Assembly (NCBI RefSeq): GCF_001921745.1
Contig: NZ_MRYA01000001.1
Location: 434,001 to 498,000 of the forward strand
Source: Psychrobacter sp. Cmf 22.2
Lineage (GTDB): Bacteria; Pseudomonadota; Gammaproteobacteria; Pseudomonadales; Moraxellaceae
Reading direction: 5' to 3'
Length of the DNA: 64,000 nt
Shown here: piece by piece, positions 1 to 8,995 of the stretch
Numbering within the stretch: position 1 is the first letter of the stretch
How the letters are laid out: each line of letters begins with the position of its first letter
Made by a program: the position numbers and the translations under genes
Notes under the pieces: model-generated
Database searches by the model: none
What the model was told of the DNA's origin: nothing
What the model saw: only the letters and a program-made list of their open reading frames with translations

Positions 1-303
1 TCTCCATTTGTATGTAATTGTCTAATGTATTCATTATTAAGATTTTGTAGTTATGACTGCCTCTACAATGTCTATAAGCTTTATCTATATTGCTTAAATA
101 CTTCATAGTCAGTATAGACAAACATTTCTCGTAATTATTCACTATAAGCGCAACAATCGGTTAATAAATGTAAGTAACGTATGGGTTTGAAAAATGAAAA
201 ATGAAAAATGAAAACATGAAGTAAGAATAAGAATTATAGGCTATGGACATTACAGTAGTATCAAAGAGAATAAGGAGGCTTAGCTAAGTAAAAAAAGAAG
301 CAT
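1..303. other. AT-rich stretch without a recognisable gene
   Basis: No open frame with a credible start, ribosome binding site or recognisable product is visible on either strand before the lon terminator. A short run near 190-218 repeats a 7-base unit resembling aaaaatg three to four times, which is simple low-complexity DNA. It may contain the promoter of a gene lying to the left of the window, but I cannot assign one. Confidence 0.5.
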
Positions 304-337
304 AAAAAAAGACCGTAATTGTTATTACGGTCTTTTT
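304..337 (-). terminator. Rho-independent terminator of lon
   Basis: A perfect 9-bp stem (gaccgtaat / attacggtc) with a 4-base loop spans 311-332. It is flanked by an A run on the left (304-310), which is a U run for minus-strand transcripts leaving lon, and a T run on the right, so it could also stop transcription from the other direction. Confidence 0.85.
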
Positions 338-367
338 GCATTTATTGACTATTAACAACTTTACAGC

Positions 368-2917
368 TTAATTGTGCAGCGCTTTACCCGACGTTTTATC
401 AACCGTCACCTTAGCAGGCTTTAGCGGTGTTGGCATATTGACCAATGCTACTTTTAATATCTCGTCAATCGTTGCTACTGGCTGAATCGTTAAGCCCTCT
501 TTCACATTGTCAGGGATATCAGCCAAGTCGCGCTCATTACTTGCAGGAATCAGCACGTGCTTGATACCACCGCGATGGGCTGCGAGCAGTTTTTCTTTAA
601 GACCACCGATACGCAATATTTTACCGCGCAGTGTAATCTCACCTGTCATCGCAATGTCTGGTCGAATGGCGATACCAGTCAAGGCAGAGACCAGTGCTGT
701 CGTCAATGCACCACCAGCAGATGGACCATCTTTTGGAGTCGCACCCTCTGGCATATGTACGTGAACGTCAGTGGTTTTGACAGTCTCATAGTCAATACCT
801 AAGCTATCACCGCGAGCACGAACGACACTCATGGCAGCGCGAATCGACTCTTTCATCACATCACCTAGTGAGCCCGTAAAGCTAAGCTCACCTTTGCCTT
901 TCATGGCCACCGCTTCGATAGTTAATAACTCACCACCAACTTGTGTCCAAGCAAGACCAGTGATACGACCAATTTCAGGGTCTTTTTCGGCCAATCCATA
1001 ATCGTATTGATGGACGCCTAGATAGTCATCGATGTTTTTGTCATCGACCACGACCAGTTCGCGCTCATCTTTTTTCGGAGCGCGTGCGCCATGACTTTCA
1101 ACCGAACCGCGTACGACTTTGCGGCAGATTTTATTGACTTCACGCTCAAGGTTACGTACACCTGCTTCACGTGTATAGCTACGTACGATGCTATGTAATG
1201 CTGCTTCGACAATTTCAATCTCGCCTTCTTTAAGACCATTTTGCTTGATCGCTTTTGGCACAAGATACTTTTGCGCGATATTGACCTTTTCTTCTTCGGT
1301 ATAACCTGGCAAACGGATGACTTCCATCCGGTCAAGAAGGGCAGGCGGGATATCCATGCTGTTAGCCGTACAGATAAACATTACTTGTGATAAGTCTAAG
1401 TCCATATCCAAATAATGGTCGTTAAACTTGTCATTCTGCGACGGATCTAATACTTCTAATAGCGCTGATGCTGGATCGCCACGGAAGTCTTGGGCCATTT
1501 TATCGACTTCATCTAGCAAGAATAGCGGGTTTTTCACCTCTACTTTGGCTAAAGACTGGACGATTTTACCCGGCATCGCACCGATATAAGTACGGCGATG
1601 ACCACGGATTTCAGCTTCATCACGGACGCCACCCAGCGCCATACGCACAAACTTACGACCAGTTGCTCGAGCAATCGACTCACCTAATGAGGTCTTACCC
1701 ACACCAGGAGGACCCACGAGACAAAGAATCGGACCGCGAAGTTTTTTCACGCGCGACTGTACCGCTAAGTATTCTAGGATGCGATCTTTCACATCTTGTA
1801 AGCCATAGTGGTCTTCATCTAGAGTGGTCTTAGCTTTTTCTAGATTAATAGAGACTTTAGTGGTCGCATTCCACGGCGTATCCAAAATCCATTCAATATA
1901 GTTGCGTACAACCGATGACTCACTTGACGCAGGCGGCATCATTTTAAGCTTTTTAAACTCTTGCTCCGCCTTTTTACGGACGTCATCAGGTAAGTCAGCT
2001 TCTTCTAGACGCTTTTCAAGCTCAGCGACATCATCATCACCATCGAACGCGCCATCATTCATATCAGACAGCTCGTTTTTGATGGCTTTCATTTTTTCGT
2101 TTAAGAAGTACTCGCGCTGATTGTCTTCCATTTGCTGACGTACCGCATCTTGAATATCTTGTTCGATATTCTGCTCGGCACTTTGCTTAACCAAATACTC
2201 AGTCAAGGTATTGATGTGAGCTTTGATGTCGTCGTTTTCTAAAAACGACTGCTTGACATCAAGATCCATCGATACGCGAGTTGAGATAAAATAGACCAAC
2301 TCTAACAAATCATCGATACGCTTCGCTACGCGAGTGAGCTCCCGGGCATTGCGTAGACGTGCATCAGCATAGCTTTCAAACAAGCTGGTCAAAGCTTGAA
2401 TGGTATTTTTTTGTTGGCTCTCATCCATTTGCACATCAAGATCAGCACGTTCAAAACTTGCCATCAAGACGTTATCATGGTCCTGAATCGTATCGACCCG
2501 CGCGCGATATTGACCTTCGATGAGGACTTTAATGCAATCCTCATCACTGTCATGTGGCATGGTGCTAACGATGCGACACACCGTACCGTATTGGTACAAG
2601 TTGTCCTGATCGATATCTTCGGTCAGCGAGTCTTTTTGTGCCACGACCAACACTTTATTGCCATATTCAGCTTGCGCCAGCTCAACCGCTTGTACAGATG
2701 GCGCACGGCCAACGAATAGGGCAATTTGCATATGTGGATAGACCACCACATCTCTAAGGGCTAGAAGTGGCAAGTAGTCTTCAGCATTATCATTTTTGAC
2801 AACGTCGGATGACGCGCTCGTTTCTTCTATAGGCGAGCCGTCTGTTTCGTTATCATTGTCAATAGCAGATGATACATCGATGTCGATGTTATCTTTATCA
2901 ATATTATGTTCACTCAT
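368..2917 (-). CDS. lon: ATP-dependent Lon protease (endopeptidase La)
   Basis: Cytoplasmic AAA+ serine protease that degrades misfolded and regulatory proteins. The order is an N-terminal substrate domain, an AAA+ module with Walker A GPPGVGKTS, Walker B FLLDEVDK, and a C-terminal protease domain with the catalytic Ser in PKDGPSAGGA and the catalytic Lys in GEITLRGKILRIGGLKEK. The open frame extends 16 codons further upstream to an ATG at 2965, but the ATG at 2917 has a good ribosome binding site (cgagg, about 8-10 bases upstream) while the upper ATG lies almost at the expected transcription start of the heat-shock-like promoter. I therefore prefer 2917, giving 849 residues. The N-terminal 50 residues are acidic and variable-looking. 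The gene stands alone, divergent from the antiporter gene. Confidence 0.97.
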   Translation of the reverse strand: MSEHNIDKDNIDIDVSSAIDNDNETDGSPIEETSASSDVVKNDNAEDYLPLLALRDVVVYPHMQIALFVGRAPSVQAVELAQAEYGNKVLVVAQKDSLTEDIDQDNLYQYGTVCRIVSTMPHDSDEDCIKVLIEGQYRARVDTIQDHDNVLMASFERADLDVQMDESQQKNTIQALTSLFESYADARLRNARELTRVAKRIDDLLELVYFISTRVSMDLDVKQSFLENDDIKAHINTLTEYLVKQSAEQNIEQDIQDAVRQQMEDNQREYFLNEKMKAIKNELSDMNDGAFDGDDDVAELEKRLEEADLPDDVRKKAEQEFKKLKMMPPASSESSVVRNYIEWILDTPWNATTKVSINLEKAKTTLDEDHYGLQDVKDRILEYLAVQSRVKKLRGPILCLVGPPGVGKTSLGESIARATGRKFVRMALGGVRDEAEIRGHRRTYIGAMPGKIVQSLAKVEVKNPLFLLDEVDKMAQDFRGDPASALLEVLDPSQNDKFNDHYLDMDLDLSQVMFICTANSMDIPPALLDRMEVIRLPGYTEEEKVNIAQKYLVPKAIKQNGLKEGEIEIVEAALHSIVRSYTREAGVRNLEREVNKICRKVVRGSVESHGARAPKKDERELVVVDDKNIDDYLGVHQYDYGLAEKDPEIGRITGLAWTQVGGELLTIEAVAMKGKGELSFTGSLGDVMKESIRAAMSVVRARGDSLGIDYETVKTTDVHVHMPEGATPKDGPSAGGALTTALVSALTGIAIRPDIAMTGEITLRGKILRIGGLKEKLLAAHRGGIKHVLIPASNERDLADIPDNVKEGLTIQPVATIDEILKVALVNMPTPLKPAKVTVDKTSGKALHN

Positions 2918-2972
2918 ATATTTTTCCTCGTTAACCAGACTTGTAAAGTCAAGTTCGTGGTTCATGTTTAGA

Positions 2973-3002
2973 TAAATGGAGTCCCCATAAAAAATTGCAA
3001 GG
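2973..3002 (-). promoter_or_regulatory. Sigma-32-like (heat-shock) promoter of lon
   Basis: Read on the minus strand, CCTTGCAA (2995-3002) is followed after 13 bases by CTCCATTTA (2973-2981). This is close to the RpoH consensus CTTGAA-N13/14-CCCCATnT, and lon is a classical RpoH target in gammaproteobacteria. It lies 56 bases before the preferred start codon. The rest of the 338-bp divergent region, up to 3303, shows nothing else I can name apart from the ribosome binding site of the next gene. Confidence 0.65.
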
Positions 3003-3303
3003 CCTTACTATAGTCATTGCTAAATAAAATCAAGACATCGATAACCACGCGCAACTAAGGCAAATTATCTCACTTAAGCGCAGATAGTATCGCTTGCTTA
3101 TTTTTCTTTTGGTTAATGTCTACTTCGTTCTGAGCATAGGTTTTACTTACAAAATCAGGTAAACTGACGCCCTTCTAAAACCGTATTGTCTAAAGTAGAG
3201 CGTTGTAGTTACTAGAGCGAGATTTAGAATTTTTAAGGTTTATAGGTTTTAAGATATTAACCAGTCTTTATCAGGCTAAAGCAAAAAGCAAAAGGGGCAA
3301 TAT

Positions 3304-4680
3304 ATGACAATTAACGCAGTATTATTGGCAGTAGTCATTATGCTTGGTCTGTCACTCGCGCGCGTACATGTGGTGCTAAGCTTATTAATCGGAGCATTGG
3401 CAGGCGGACTCATTGCAGGTCTTGGTATTACCGATACTTTAGAAGCATTTCAAGAAGGCATCCGCAATGGCGCACAAATCGCTCTGTCCTATGCGTTATT
3501 GGGTGCTTTTGCGGTAGCGATAGCTCATTCTGGTTTGCCGCAGTCATTAGCAGGAACAGTTATCAAACGTATTGACGCTGCTGGCACTGGCGGCTTGATT
3601 AAGTATATGCTGTTTGCAGGCTTAATTGTCATGAGCTGCTTTAGTCAAAACTTAATTCCTATACACATTGCCTTTATTCCGCTGCTCGTGCCGCCGTTAT
3701 TACTCGCCTTTAATCGCATGCAAATTGATAGACGGCTTATTGCTTGTTTGTTGACCTTTGGTTTGGTCACTACCTATATGTTTATCCCATATGGCTTTGG
3801 TGATATTTATCTCAATCAAATCATGCTAAAAAACGTCGGTGAAGCAGGTATTGATATCGCTGACATTTCTGTGATTCAAGCAATGGCGATACCTGCGTTA
3901 GGTATGTTCATCGGTTTATTGACCGCAGTCTTTATCAGCTACCGTAAGCCACGTCAGTATCGACAAGTTGCTATCGATAAAGAAGCTCGCGATGCCGCTG
4001 TTCAAGGTAAGGGGTTAAAAGATGATGAACTCAGTAAGACAACCGCTGGTGCCAAGGCGCAAAGTAAATTAAAAACGCTGGTAGCACTGGCTGCTATTGT
4101 GACTGCTTTTGTGGTGCAGCTTTATACGGACTCGTTACTGCTCGGCTCAATGTTTGGCTTTGGCGTCTTTATGGCGACAGGCGTGGTCAAGTGGCGTGAT
4201 GCCGATACGGTGTTTAATGATGGTATCAAGCTGATGGCGATGATTGGCTTTATCATGATTACCGCGCAGGGTTTTGCCGAAGTTATGAAAGCGACGGGTG
4301 AGATTGCACCATTGATTGATGGTGCAACCAACTTATTTGCTGGTAATAAAGCCATTGCCGCTTTGGTCATGCTTGGGATTGGTTTGGTGGTGACGATGGG
4401 TATCGGCTCATCATTTTCGACCATTCCGATTATTGCCGCAATTTATGTACCGCTGTGTATCTCTCTAGGGTTTTCACCGCTCGCCACCGTGGCGATTATC
4501 GGTACGGCTGGCGCGCTTGGTGATGCAGGCTCGCCTGCCTCAGATTCGACACTCGGGCCGACCTCTGGCCTGAATATCGATGGACAACATGACCATATCA
4601 AGGACAGCGTGGTGCCGACTTTTCTTCATTACAACATTCCGTTGTTGGTATTTGGCTGGATTGCAGCGATGGTATTGTAG
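3304..4680 (+). CDS. Na+/H+ antiporter family carrier (YuiF/NhaC-like)
   Basis: A 458-residue polytopic inner-membrane protein with about 11-12 hydrophobic segments and one hydrophilic, Lys/Asp-rich loop near residues 218-255. The sequence resembles the YuiF-type branch of the Na+/H+ antiporter superfamily, which contains proteins annotated as Na+/H+ antiporters or amino-acid carriers; the true substrate cannot be told from sequence. Conserved small-residue-rich stretches (GIGSSFSTIPI near residue 365, GDAGSPASDSTLGPTSG near 408-424) look like the re-entrant transport core of the ion-transporter superfamily. A ribosome binding site (aaaagggg) precedes the ATG. It is a single-gene unit with its own terminator. 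Confidence 0.8.
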   Translation: MTINAVLLAVVIMLGLSLARVHVVLSLLIGALAGGLIAGLGITDTLEAFQEGIRNGAQIALSYALLGAFAVAIAHSGLPQSLAGTVIKRIDAAGTGGLIKYMLFAGLIVMSCFSQNLIPIHIAFIPLLVPPLLLAFNRMQIDRRLIACLLTFGLVTTYMFIPYGFGDIYLNQIMLKNVGEAGIDIADISVIQAMAIPALGMFIGLLTAVFISYRKPRQYRQVAIDKEARDAAVQGKGLKDDELSKTTAGAKAQSKLKTLVALAAIVTAFVVQLYTDSLLLGSMFGFGVFMATGVVKWRDADTVFNDGIKLMAMIGFIMITAQGFAEVMKATGEIAPLIDGATNLFAGNKAIAALVMLGIGLVVTMGIGSSFSTIPIIAAIYVPLCISLGFSPLATVAIIGTAGALGDAGSPASDSTLGPTSGLNIDGQHDHIKDSVVPTFLHYNIPLLVFGWIAAMVL

Positions 4681-4708
4681 TCGATACTCTAAACGCTTAT
4701 AACGAAAC

Positions 4709-4752
4709 TAAAAAGGCGAGTGATTTTATAATCATTCGCCTTTTTAGTTTTT
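4709..4752 (+). terminator. Terminator after the antiporter gene
   Basis: A long stem, aaaaaggcgagtgatt pairing with aatcattcgccttttt around a ttat loop, is followed by a T-rich tail. It is nearly symmetric and could act on both strands. Confidence 0.85.
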
Positions 4753-4870
4753 TATAGTCAGGCAAAAACACTATCCCCATCATCTCACGTACTATAGTGT
4801 TTTAATATGATTTAACGATAGGATGATGTGAGTTATATCTTTCTTAATATAGTCAGGTCAATATAAAAAG

Positions 4871-4970
4871 GATACAGCGAGACTGGGATAAGTTTTTTGC
4901 CGCCTCTGTCTACGCGGGCACAGTACGCAAGAAAAGTCTGTACCAGTCTAGCGAATTTATGCAGTGTATC
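4871..4970. repeat. 100-bp imperfect palindrome (possible MITE-like or structured-RNA element)
   Basis: Nested inverted repeats run inward from both ends: gataca at 4871-4876 pairs with tgtatc at 4965-4970, gactgg at 4881-4886 pairs with ccagtc at 4943-4948, and gttttttgc at 4892-4900 pairs with gcaagaaaa at 4927-4935 with one mismatch. A GC-richer core lies at 4901-4925. The element is exactly 100 bp by these ends and sits in the 313-bp gap between two convergent genes. I see no second copy in this window. From memory it resembles a dispersed intergenic repeat in Psychrobacter genomes, which I cannot verify here. Confidence 0.5.
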
Positions 4971-4993
4971 TCTTTTATTTAGTATCAACTATA

Positions 4994-5887
4994 CTACTCA
5001 TCAAAATCCCCAATCTCACCACTTAAACTATCCAAAAACTCATCACTCTGCGCCAGCAACTTATTTAAGCGTTCTTCATTGATAACGCTTGCCAACTCAT
5101 CAGAGCCAAAGGATTGTTCTTGACTGTAGTAGAGTATTTCTCTTGCGTCATCATTTCCTAATGTCTGTAAATACGTATCAACCGTATCAGCGCTAGATGC
5201 TTTTTCCTCAGCACTGTCGTTAGCTTTTGCATTATTACTAAACCACCTTAAGCCACTTGGCGTGATTAAGCCATCTAACGGCACATCCCACGGTTGACGT
5301 TCGAGATGTTCTACTACCTGAAAATCATAGCACCAGCCAATTTTTAACGGTTTTTTTGACCCTACTTGATAGCTTTTGCCAAGCGTCGTATCATAAAATC
5401 CGCCGCCCATGCCCATACGATTACCGTTTAGATCTACTGCTACTAATGGACAGATAATGACATCTAATTCGCGTGCCCAAAGTAGTCGACGACTATGATT
5501 TTGCTTCATGCCTAAACTGTGAATCCGCGTCGGTAAGTTTACCAGTTTTGAATGGTAAATCGGCACAAAGCGCAGACGTTTATCGACATTGCCCTTGTCA
5601 TCACGACCGAGCGAGCCGACCACAGGTAAATAAGGTAAATAGCCTAAGCGTTGACACCAGTCCAACAGTGGCTGAGTGGGTAGCTCACCAAAGCCATCGT
5701 AATATAAACCGATCCTTGCATGCGGAGGTAAGCACTGTTGCAATTTAATTAAATGCAAACTTGCCATGCGCACGTATTGTCTGCGCTCGCCATCTGTAAG
5801 ATTACGACGCTGACGGGTAAATTGTCGTCTCGGCGGATTGCTAGGTTTAGACTGTTTTGATTCAATGTTTTTGGATTTAGGATGCAT
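4994..5887 (-). CDS. 5-formyltetrahydrofolate cyclo-ligase family protein
   Basis: Catalyses ATP-dependent conversion of 5-formyl-THF to 5,10-methenyl-THF, returning a stored folate to one-carbon metabolism. The family signatures are present: a basic TRQRRNLTDGERR start of the domain, IGLYYDGFGELPTQPLL in the middle and the nucleotide-binding GMGGGFYD motif. At 297 residues it is about 100 longer than the usual enzyme, because of a basic N-terminal lead of about 25 residues and an acidic C-terminal tail of about 80 residues that matches nothing I know. The frame stays open to a TTG at 5947; I prefer the ATG at 5887, although its ribosome binding site is weak. It is convergent with the antiporter gene and divergent from fumC. 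Confidence 0.88.
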   Translation of the reverse strand: MHPKSKNIESKQSKPSNPPRRQFTRQRRNLTDGERRQYVRMASLHLIKLQQCLPPHARIGLYYDGFGELPTQPLLDWCQRLGYLPYLPVVGSLGRDDKGNVDKRLRFVPIYHSKLVNLPTRIHSLGMKQNHSRRLLWARELDVIICPLVAVDLNGNRMGMGGGFYDTTLGKSYQVGSKKPLKIGWCYDFQVVEHLERQPWDVPLDGLITPSGLRWFSNNAKANDSAEEKASSADTVDTYLQTLGNDDAREILYYSQEQSFGSDELASVINEERLNKLLAQSDEFLDSLSGEIGDFDE

Positions 5888-6068
5888 AGATATACTATCC
5901 GTTAATATATTAAATTGTTGGTAGCTGGCGCTTTTAGGTAACAGCAATCCCTATTTGTGAATATTCAACACGTCTTAGTCATGCTATCATAACGCCACTT
6001 TACATCCTATTTTTCATCATGTGCAGCAGTTGTTGCACTTTTCATAATAAATAACACAGAGGACAGTT

Positions 6069-7472
6069 ATGTCGACACAGAATCAGGCAACTCGTACCGA
6101 AAAAGATACCATGGGCAATGTGGAAGTCCCAAGCGAGGCTTATTGGGGCGCGCAAACCCAGCGTAGCCGCGAAAACTTCAAAATCGGTGGCGAGACCTTG
6201 CCACGTCCAATGATTGAAGCGATGGCAATGGTGAAAAAAGCCGCTGCTATTACCAATGCAGGTCTTGAGCGTATCGAAGGTGATAAGCGCGATTTAATTG
6301 TGCAAGCCGCTGACGAGATCATCGACGGTGGTCTCACCGATCAGTTCCCATTAGTGGTATGGCAGACGGGTTCTGGTACGCAGTCAAACATGAACATGAA
6401 CGAAGTGCTCGCCAACCGTGCCAACGAAATCGCTGGTTCTGAGCGTGGTAGCTACGCGCCGATTCATCCAAATGACCATGTCAACCATGCGCAGTCTACC
6501 AACGACAGCTTCCCAACGGCGATTCGTGTCGCTGCTGCGCGTCAAATCAACAGCTTATTGATTCCAGCGGTAAAAGCACTACGCGATACGCTAGATGCCA
6601 AAGCCAAAGAATTTGATAGCATCGTCAAAATTGGTCGTACGCACCTGCAAGACGCCACGCCTTTGACCCTAGGTCAAGAGTTTAGCGGTTATGTCAGCCA
6701 GCTTGACCACTCGTTGACTCGTATCGACAACGCACTACAAGGCTTATATGAGTTGCCACTAGGTGGTACGGCGGTTGGTACGGGTCTAAACGCCCATCCT
6801 GATTATGCGGTAAAAGCAGCTGAGCAGTTATCAACTTTGACTGGTCTGCCATTTGTGACTTCACCGAATAAATTTGAAGCGCTAGCGGCTCGTGATGCCG
6901 AAGTATTTGCTTCAGGCGCACTCAAAACCCTAGCAGGTAGCTTAAATAAGATTGCTAATGACGTACGTTGGTTAGCTTCAGGTCCGCGCTGTGGTCTAGG
7001 CGAGCTGACCATTCCAGAGAATGAGCCAGGCTCATCTATCATGCCGGGCAAAGTCAATCCAACTCAGTCAGAAGCGATGACCATGGTTGTCGCTCAAGTG
7101 ATGGGTAACGACGTTACTATCAGCATGGCAGGCGCGTCAGGTAACTTTGAGCTAAACGTATATAAGCCAGTGATCGCCTTTAACTTATTGCAATCGATCA
7201 AGCTACTGGGTGACGCTTGCAATAGCTTTAATGAGAATTGCGCCGTGGGTATTGAACCAGTAAAAGAGAAAATCGATGACTTCTTGCACAACTCATTGAT
7301 GCTCGTCACGGCACTAAACCGTCATGTTGGTTATGAAAACGCCGCGAAGATTGCTAAAACGGCTTATAAAGAAAACAAAACCTTAAAGCAAGTTGCGGTT
7401 GAGCTTGATCTGATGACCGAAGCGCAGTTCGATGAGTGGGTGACGCCAGAGGATATGGTGCATCCTTCTTAA
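6069..7472 (+). CDS. fumC: Class II fumarate hydratase
   Basis: Iron-independent TCA-cycle enzyme interconverting fumarate and (S)-malate. At 467 residues it has the normal length. It carries the family signature [11 protein letters not shown] near residues 323-333, the GSGTQSNMN substrate loop near residue 105 and the THLQDATP motif near residue 194. It starts at ATG with a gaggac ribosome binding site. It is monocistronic with its own terminator. A short decayed relative of its 3' end lies about 0.7 kb downstream, beyond the peroxiredoxin gene. Confidence 0.98.
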   Translation: MSTQNQATRTEKDTMGNVEVPSEAYWGAQTQRSRENFKIGGETLPRPMIEAMAMVKKAAAITNAGLERIEGDKRDLIVQAADEIIDGGLTDQFPLVVWQTGSGTQSNMNMNEVLANRANEIAGSERGSYAPIHPNDHVNHAQSTNDSFPTAIRVAAARQINSLLIPAVKALRDTLDAKAKEFDSIVKIGRTHLQDATPLTLGQEFSGYVSQLDHSLTRIDNALQGLYELPLGGTAVGTGLNAHPDYAVKAAEQLSTLTGLPFVTSPNKFEALAARDAEVFASGALKTLAGSLNKIANDVRWLASGPRCGLGELTIPENEPGSSIMPGKVNPTQSEAMTMVVAQVMGNDVTISMAGASGNFELNVYKPVIAFNLLQSIKLLGDACNSFNENCAVGIEPVKEKIDDFLHNSLMLVTALNRHVGYENAAKIAKTAYKENKTLKQVAVELDLMTEAQFDEWVTPEDMVHPS

Positions 7473-7489
7473 TTTGGATTTTGTTAGAT

Positions 7490-7541
7490 AAAAAAAGACC
7501 TTGTCGCTCTTGATATAAAAATGTGGCAAGGTCTTTTTTTT
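7490..7541 (+). terminator. Terminator of fumC
   Basis: The stem gaccttg (7497-7503) pairs with caaggtc (7527-7533), followed by a run of eight T. An A run on the left flank would make it usable in both directions. Confidence 0.8.
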
Positions 7542-7680
7542 GGTTTATATTTTTAAAGCCAGTTCTATATTTTATATAGTGGATATAAGCTTAAAAGTTT
7601 GCTTATGACCTGACATAACTATTATTATATCTACGCAGCATTTAAAAACAAAAAGACAATAACCTAAATAGGAGTAAATA

Positions 7681-8208
7681 ATGATTACCCATGTACCTGA
7701 TGTAACCTTTAAAACTCGTGTTCGTGATGAATCTATCGGCGGAGACAACCCATTTACTTGGTATGATCTCACCACAGATGAGTTATTTGCCAATAAAAAA
7801 GTGGTCGTGTTCTCGCTACCAGGTGCCTTTACGCCAACGTGTTCGACCAGCCATTTGCCTCGTTATGAAGCGCTTTATGATGAGTTTAAGGCGTTGGGCG
7901 TAGATGAAATCGTGTGCATTTCTGTCAATGATGCATTCGTTATGTACCAGTGGGGCCTCAAGCAAAACCGCGAAAACGTATTTTTGCTGCCTGATGGTAA
8001 TGGTGAGTTCACTCGTAAAATGGGTATGCTTGTTGATAAGAGTAATCTTGGCTTTGGTATGCGCTCATGGCGTTATTCGATGCTTGTCGACAATAAAGCC
8101 ATTAAAAAAGTGTTTAAGGAACCTGATTTTGGCGACAACTGCCCAATCGACCCCTTTGAAGTGTCAGATGCAGACACTATGTTAGAGTACTTGAAAAGTA
8201 ATGCTTAA
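7681..8208 (+). CDS. Peroxiredoxin, Prx5 type
   Basis: A 175-residue cytosolic thiol peroxidase that reduces hydrogen peroxide and organic hydroperoxides. The peroxidatic Cys lies in [14 protein letters not shown] near residue 60, the hallmark of the Prx5 subgroup. A second Cys occurs at CISVNDAF and a third near the C-terminus (GDNCPIDP). Unlike several gammaproteobacterial relatives there is no fused glutaredoxin domain, so reduction must come from a separate thiol donor. A strong taggag ribosome binding site precedes the ATG. It lies between fumC and a fumC remnant, which suggests that it entered or moved within an older fumC duplication. Confidence 0.93.
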   Translation: MITHVPDVTFKTRVRDESIGGDNPFTWYDLTTDELFANKKVVVFSLPGAFTPTCSTSHLPRYEALYDEFKALGVDEIVCISVNDAFVMYQWGLKQNRENVFLLPDGNGEFTRKMGMLVDKSNLGFGMRSWRYSMLVDNKAIKKVFKEPDFGDNCPIDPFEVSDADTMLEYLKSNA

Positions 8209-8210
8209 AT

Positions 8211-8336
8211 TCTATTGAGCCAATAAAAGACAAAGTCGATGACTTATTACACAACTCATTGATGCTAGTCACTGCATTGAACCGTCATATCTGTTATGAA
8301 AACGCGGTGAAAACTGCTAAAAATATAAATTACTAA
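8211..8336 (+). pseudogene. Decayed fragment of a second fumC (3' part)
   Basis: Beginning 2 bases after the peroxiredoxin stop, an in-frame stretch of 41 codons ends in TAA and matches FumC residues from about 395 onward: [19 protein letters not shown] here against [19 protein letters not shown] in the intact gene. By eye 28 of 37 aligned residues are the same, and the reading frame is kept until the reading diverges and stops. There is no start codon or upstream fumC sequence, so it is a remnant rather than a gene. Substitutions are spread over all codon positions, which suggests an old paralogue rather than a fresh duplication. Confidence 0.85.
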
Positions 8337-8385
8337 CGTTGTTATAACTAAGTAGACATTGTCTGAACTAAAACAGTAAAGCTCA

Positions 8386-8418
8386 AATAAAAAGAGCACA
8401 TGAATCACTCATGTGCCC
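8386..8418 (-). terminator. Terminator of the hsp20 gene
   Basis: The stem gcacatga / tcatgtgc with a 5-base loop is preceded on the left by aaataaaaag, which is the U run for transcripts coming from the minus-strand hsp20 gene. Confidence 0.8.
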
Positions 8419-8458
8419 TTGATCATTTACTTAAATGCTCATCAATGCTCAGCTATTT

Positions 8459-8887
8459 TTATTTAATCTCAAGCTTTTTGCGCTCTGAGCTGGTCTCTTT
8501 TGGTAGTACCAGTTTTAGTATGCCGTTTTCATAAGAGGCTTCTGCTGCATCAACCTTTACTTTGGATGGCAATTGGAAGCTACGCGATACTGAGCCAAAG
8601 TAGCGCTCGCTGCGTAGTATCTTGTCGCCGTCTTTTTGCTCATCGTGCTGCGCAATCTCAGCGCTGATCGAAACGATATCTCCGGTAATAGACAGGTCGA
8701 TATCTTCTTTAGCAACGCCAGGTATCTCAGCGTTTACATGGAACGCATCATCTTTTTCACTGACATCAATCTTGATTTGGCTAGCATTAGGGAGCGCTTC
8801 ACCATGCAGCGGACGCATCACAAAGCTAGGTGCCATCTCATCAAAGAAGTTGTCAAAGATTGAATTGCGTGTAACAAGTTTACTCAT
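8459..8887 (-). CDS. Small heat-shock protein, Hsp20 / alpha-crystallin family
   Basis: ATP-independent holdase chaperone that binds unfolding proteins in large oligomers. In 142 residues there is a short N-terminal arm, an alpha-crystallin domain from about residue 37 (IKIDVSEKDDAFHVNAEIPG), the conserved A-x-x-x-n-G-(I/V)-L motif as ASYENGILKLVLPK near residue 120, and a C-terminal tail rich in Lys and Glu. The ribosome binding site aaggag is strong. A heat-shock-type promoter lies upstream, consistent with RpoH control. Confidence 0.95.
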   Translation of the reverse strand: MSKLVTRNSIFDNFFDEMAPSFVMRPLHGEALPNASQIKIDVSEKDDAFHVNAEIPGVAKEDIDLSITGDIVSISAEIAQHDEQKDGDKILRSERYFGSVSRSFQLPSKVKVDAAEASYENGILKLVLPKETSSERKKLEIK

Positions 8888-8937
8888 AACAGTCTCCTTA
8901 TCATTGATTGTTTACTGTGTAACTAACCTACTATATA

Positions 8938-8966
8938 TATAAAGGTAGGCTATATAATTTCAAGGG
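8938..8966 (-). promoter_or_regulatory. Sigma-32-like promoter of hsp20
   Basis: On the minus strand CCCTTGAAA (8958-8966) is a perfect match to the RpoH -35 region. ACCTTTATA (8938-8946), about 11 bases on, is a weaker -10 candidate. This is about 50 bases upstream of the start codon. Confidence 0.6.
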
Positions 8967-8995
8967 TTAATTTTAAGATGATATGGTCTAATATA

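Noticed and set aside
190..218. Run of aaaaatg repeats
   Set aside because: Low-complexity sequence of only three to four imperfect units; no functional reading.
1468..1833. 121-codon plus-strand frame opposite lon
   Set aside because: It lies entirely within the AAA+ coding region of lon, has no ribosome binding site and encodes nothing recognisable.
4753..4993. Possible 6S RNA near the cyclo-ligase gene
   Set aside because: In E. coli ssrS lies upstream of ygfA, but here the upstream gap to fumC is too short, and the downstream sequence lacks the 6S layout of a large central bubble between two long arms.
4897..5082. 61-codon plus-strand frame
   Set aside because: It overlaps the palindromic element and the end of the cyclo-ligase gene and has no ribosome binding site.
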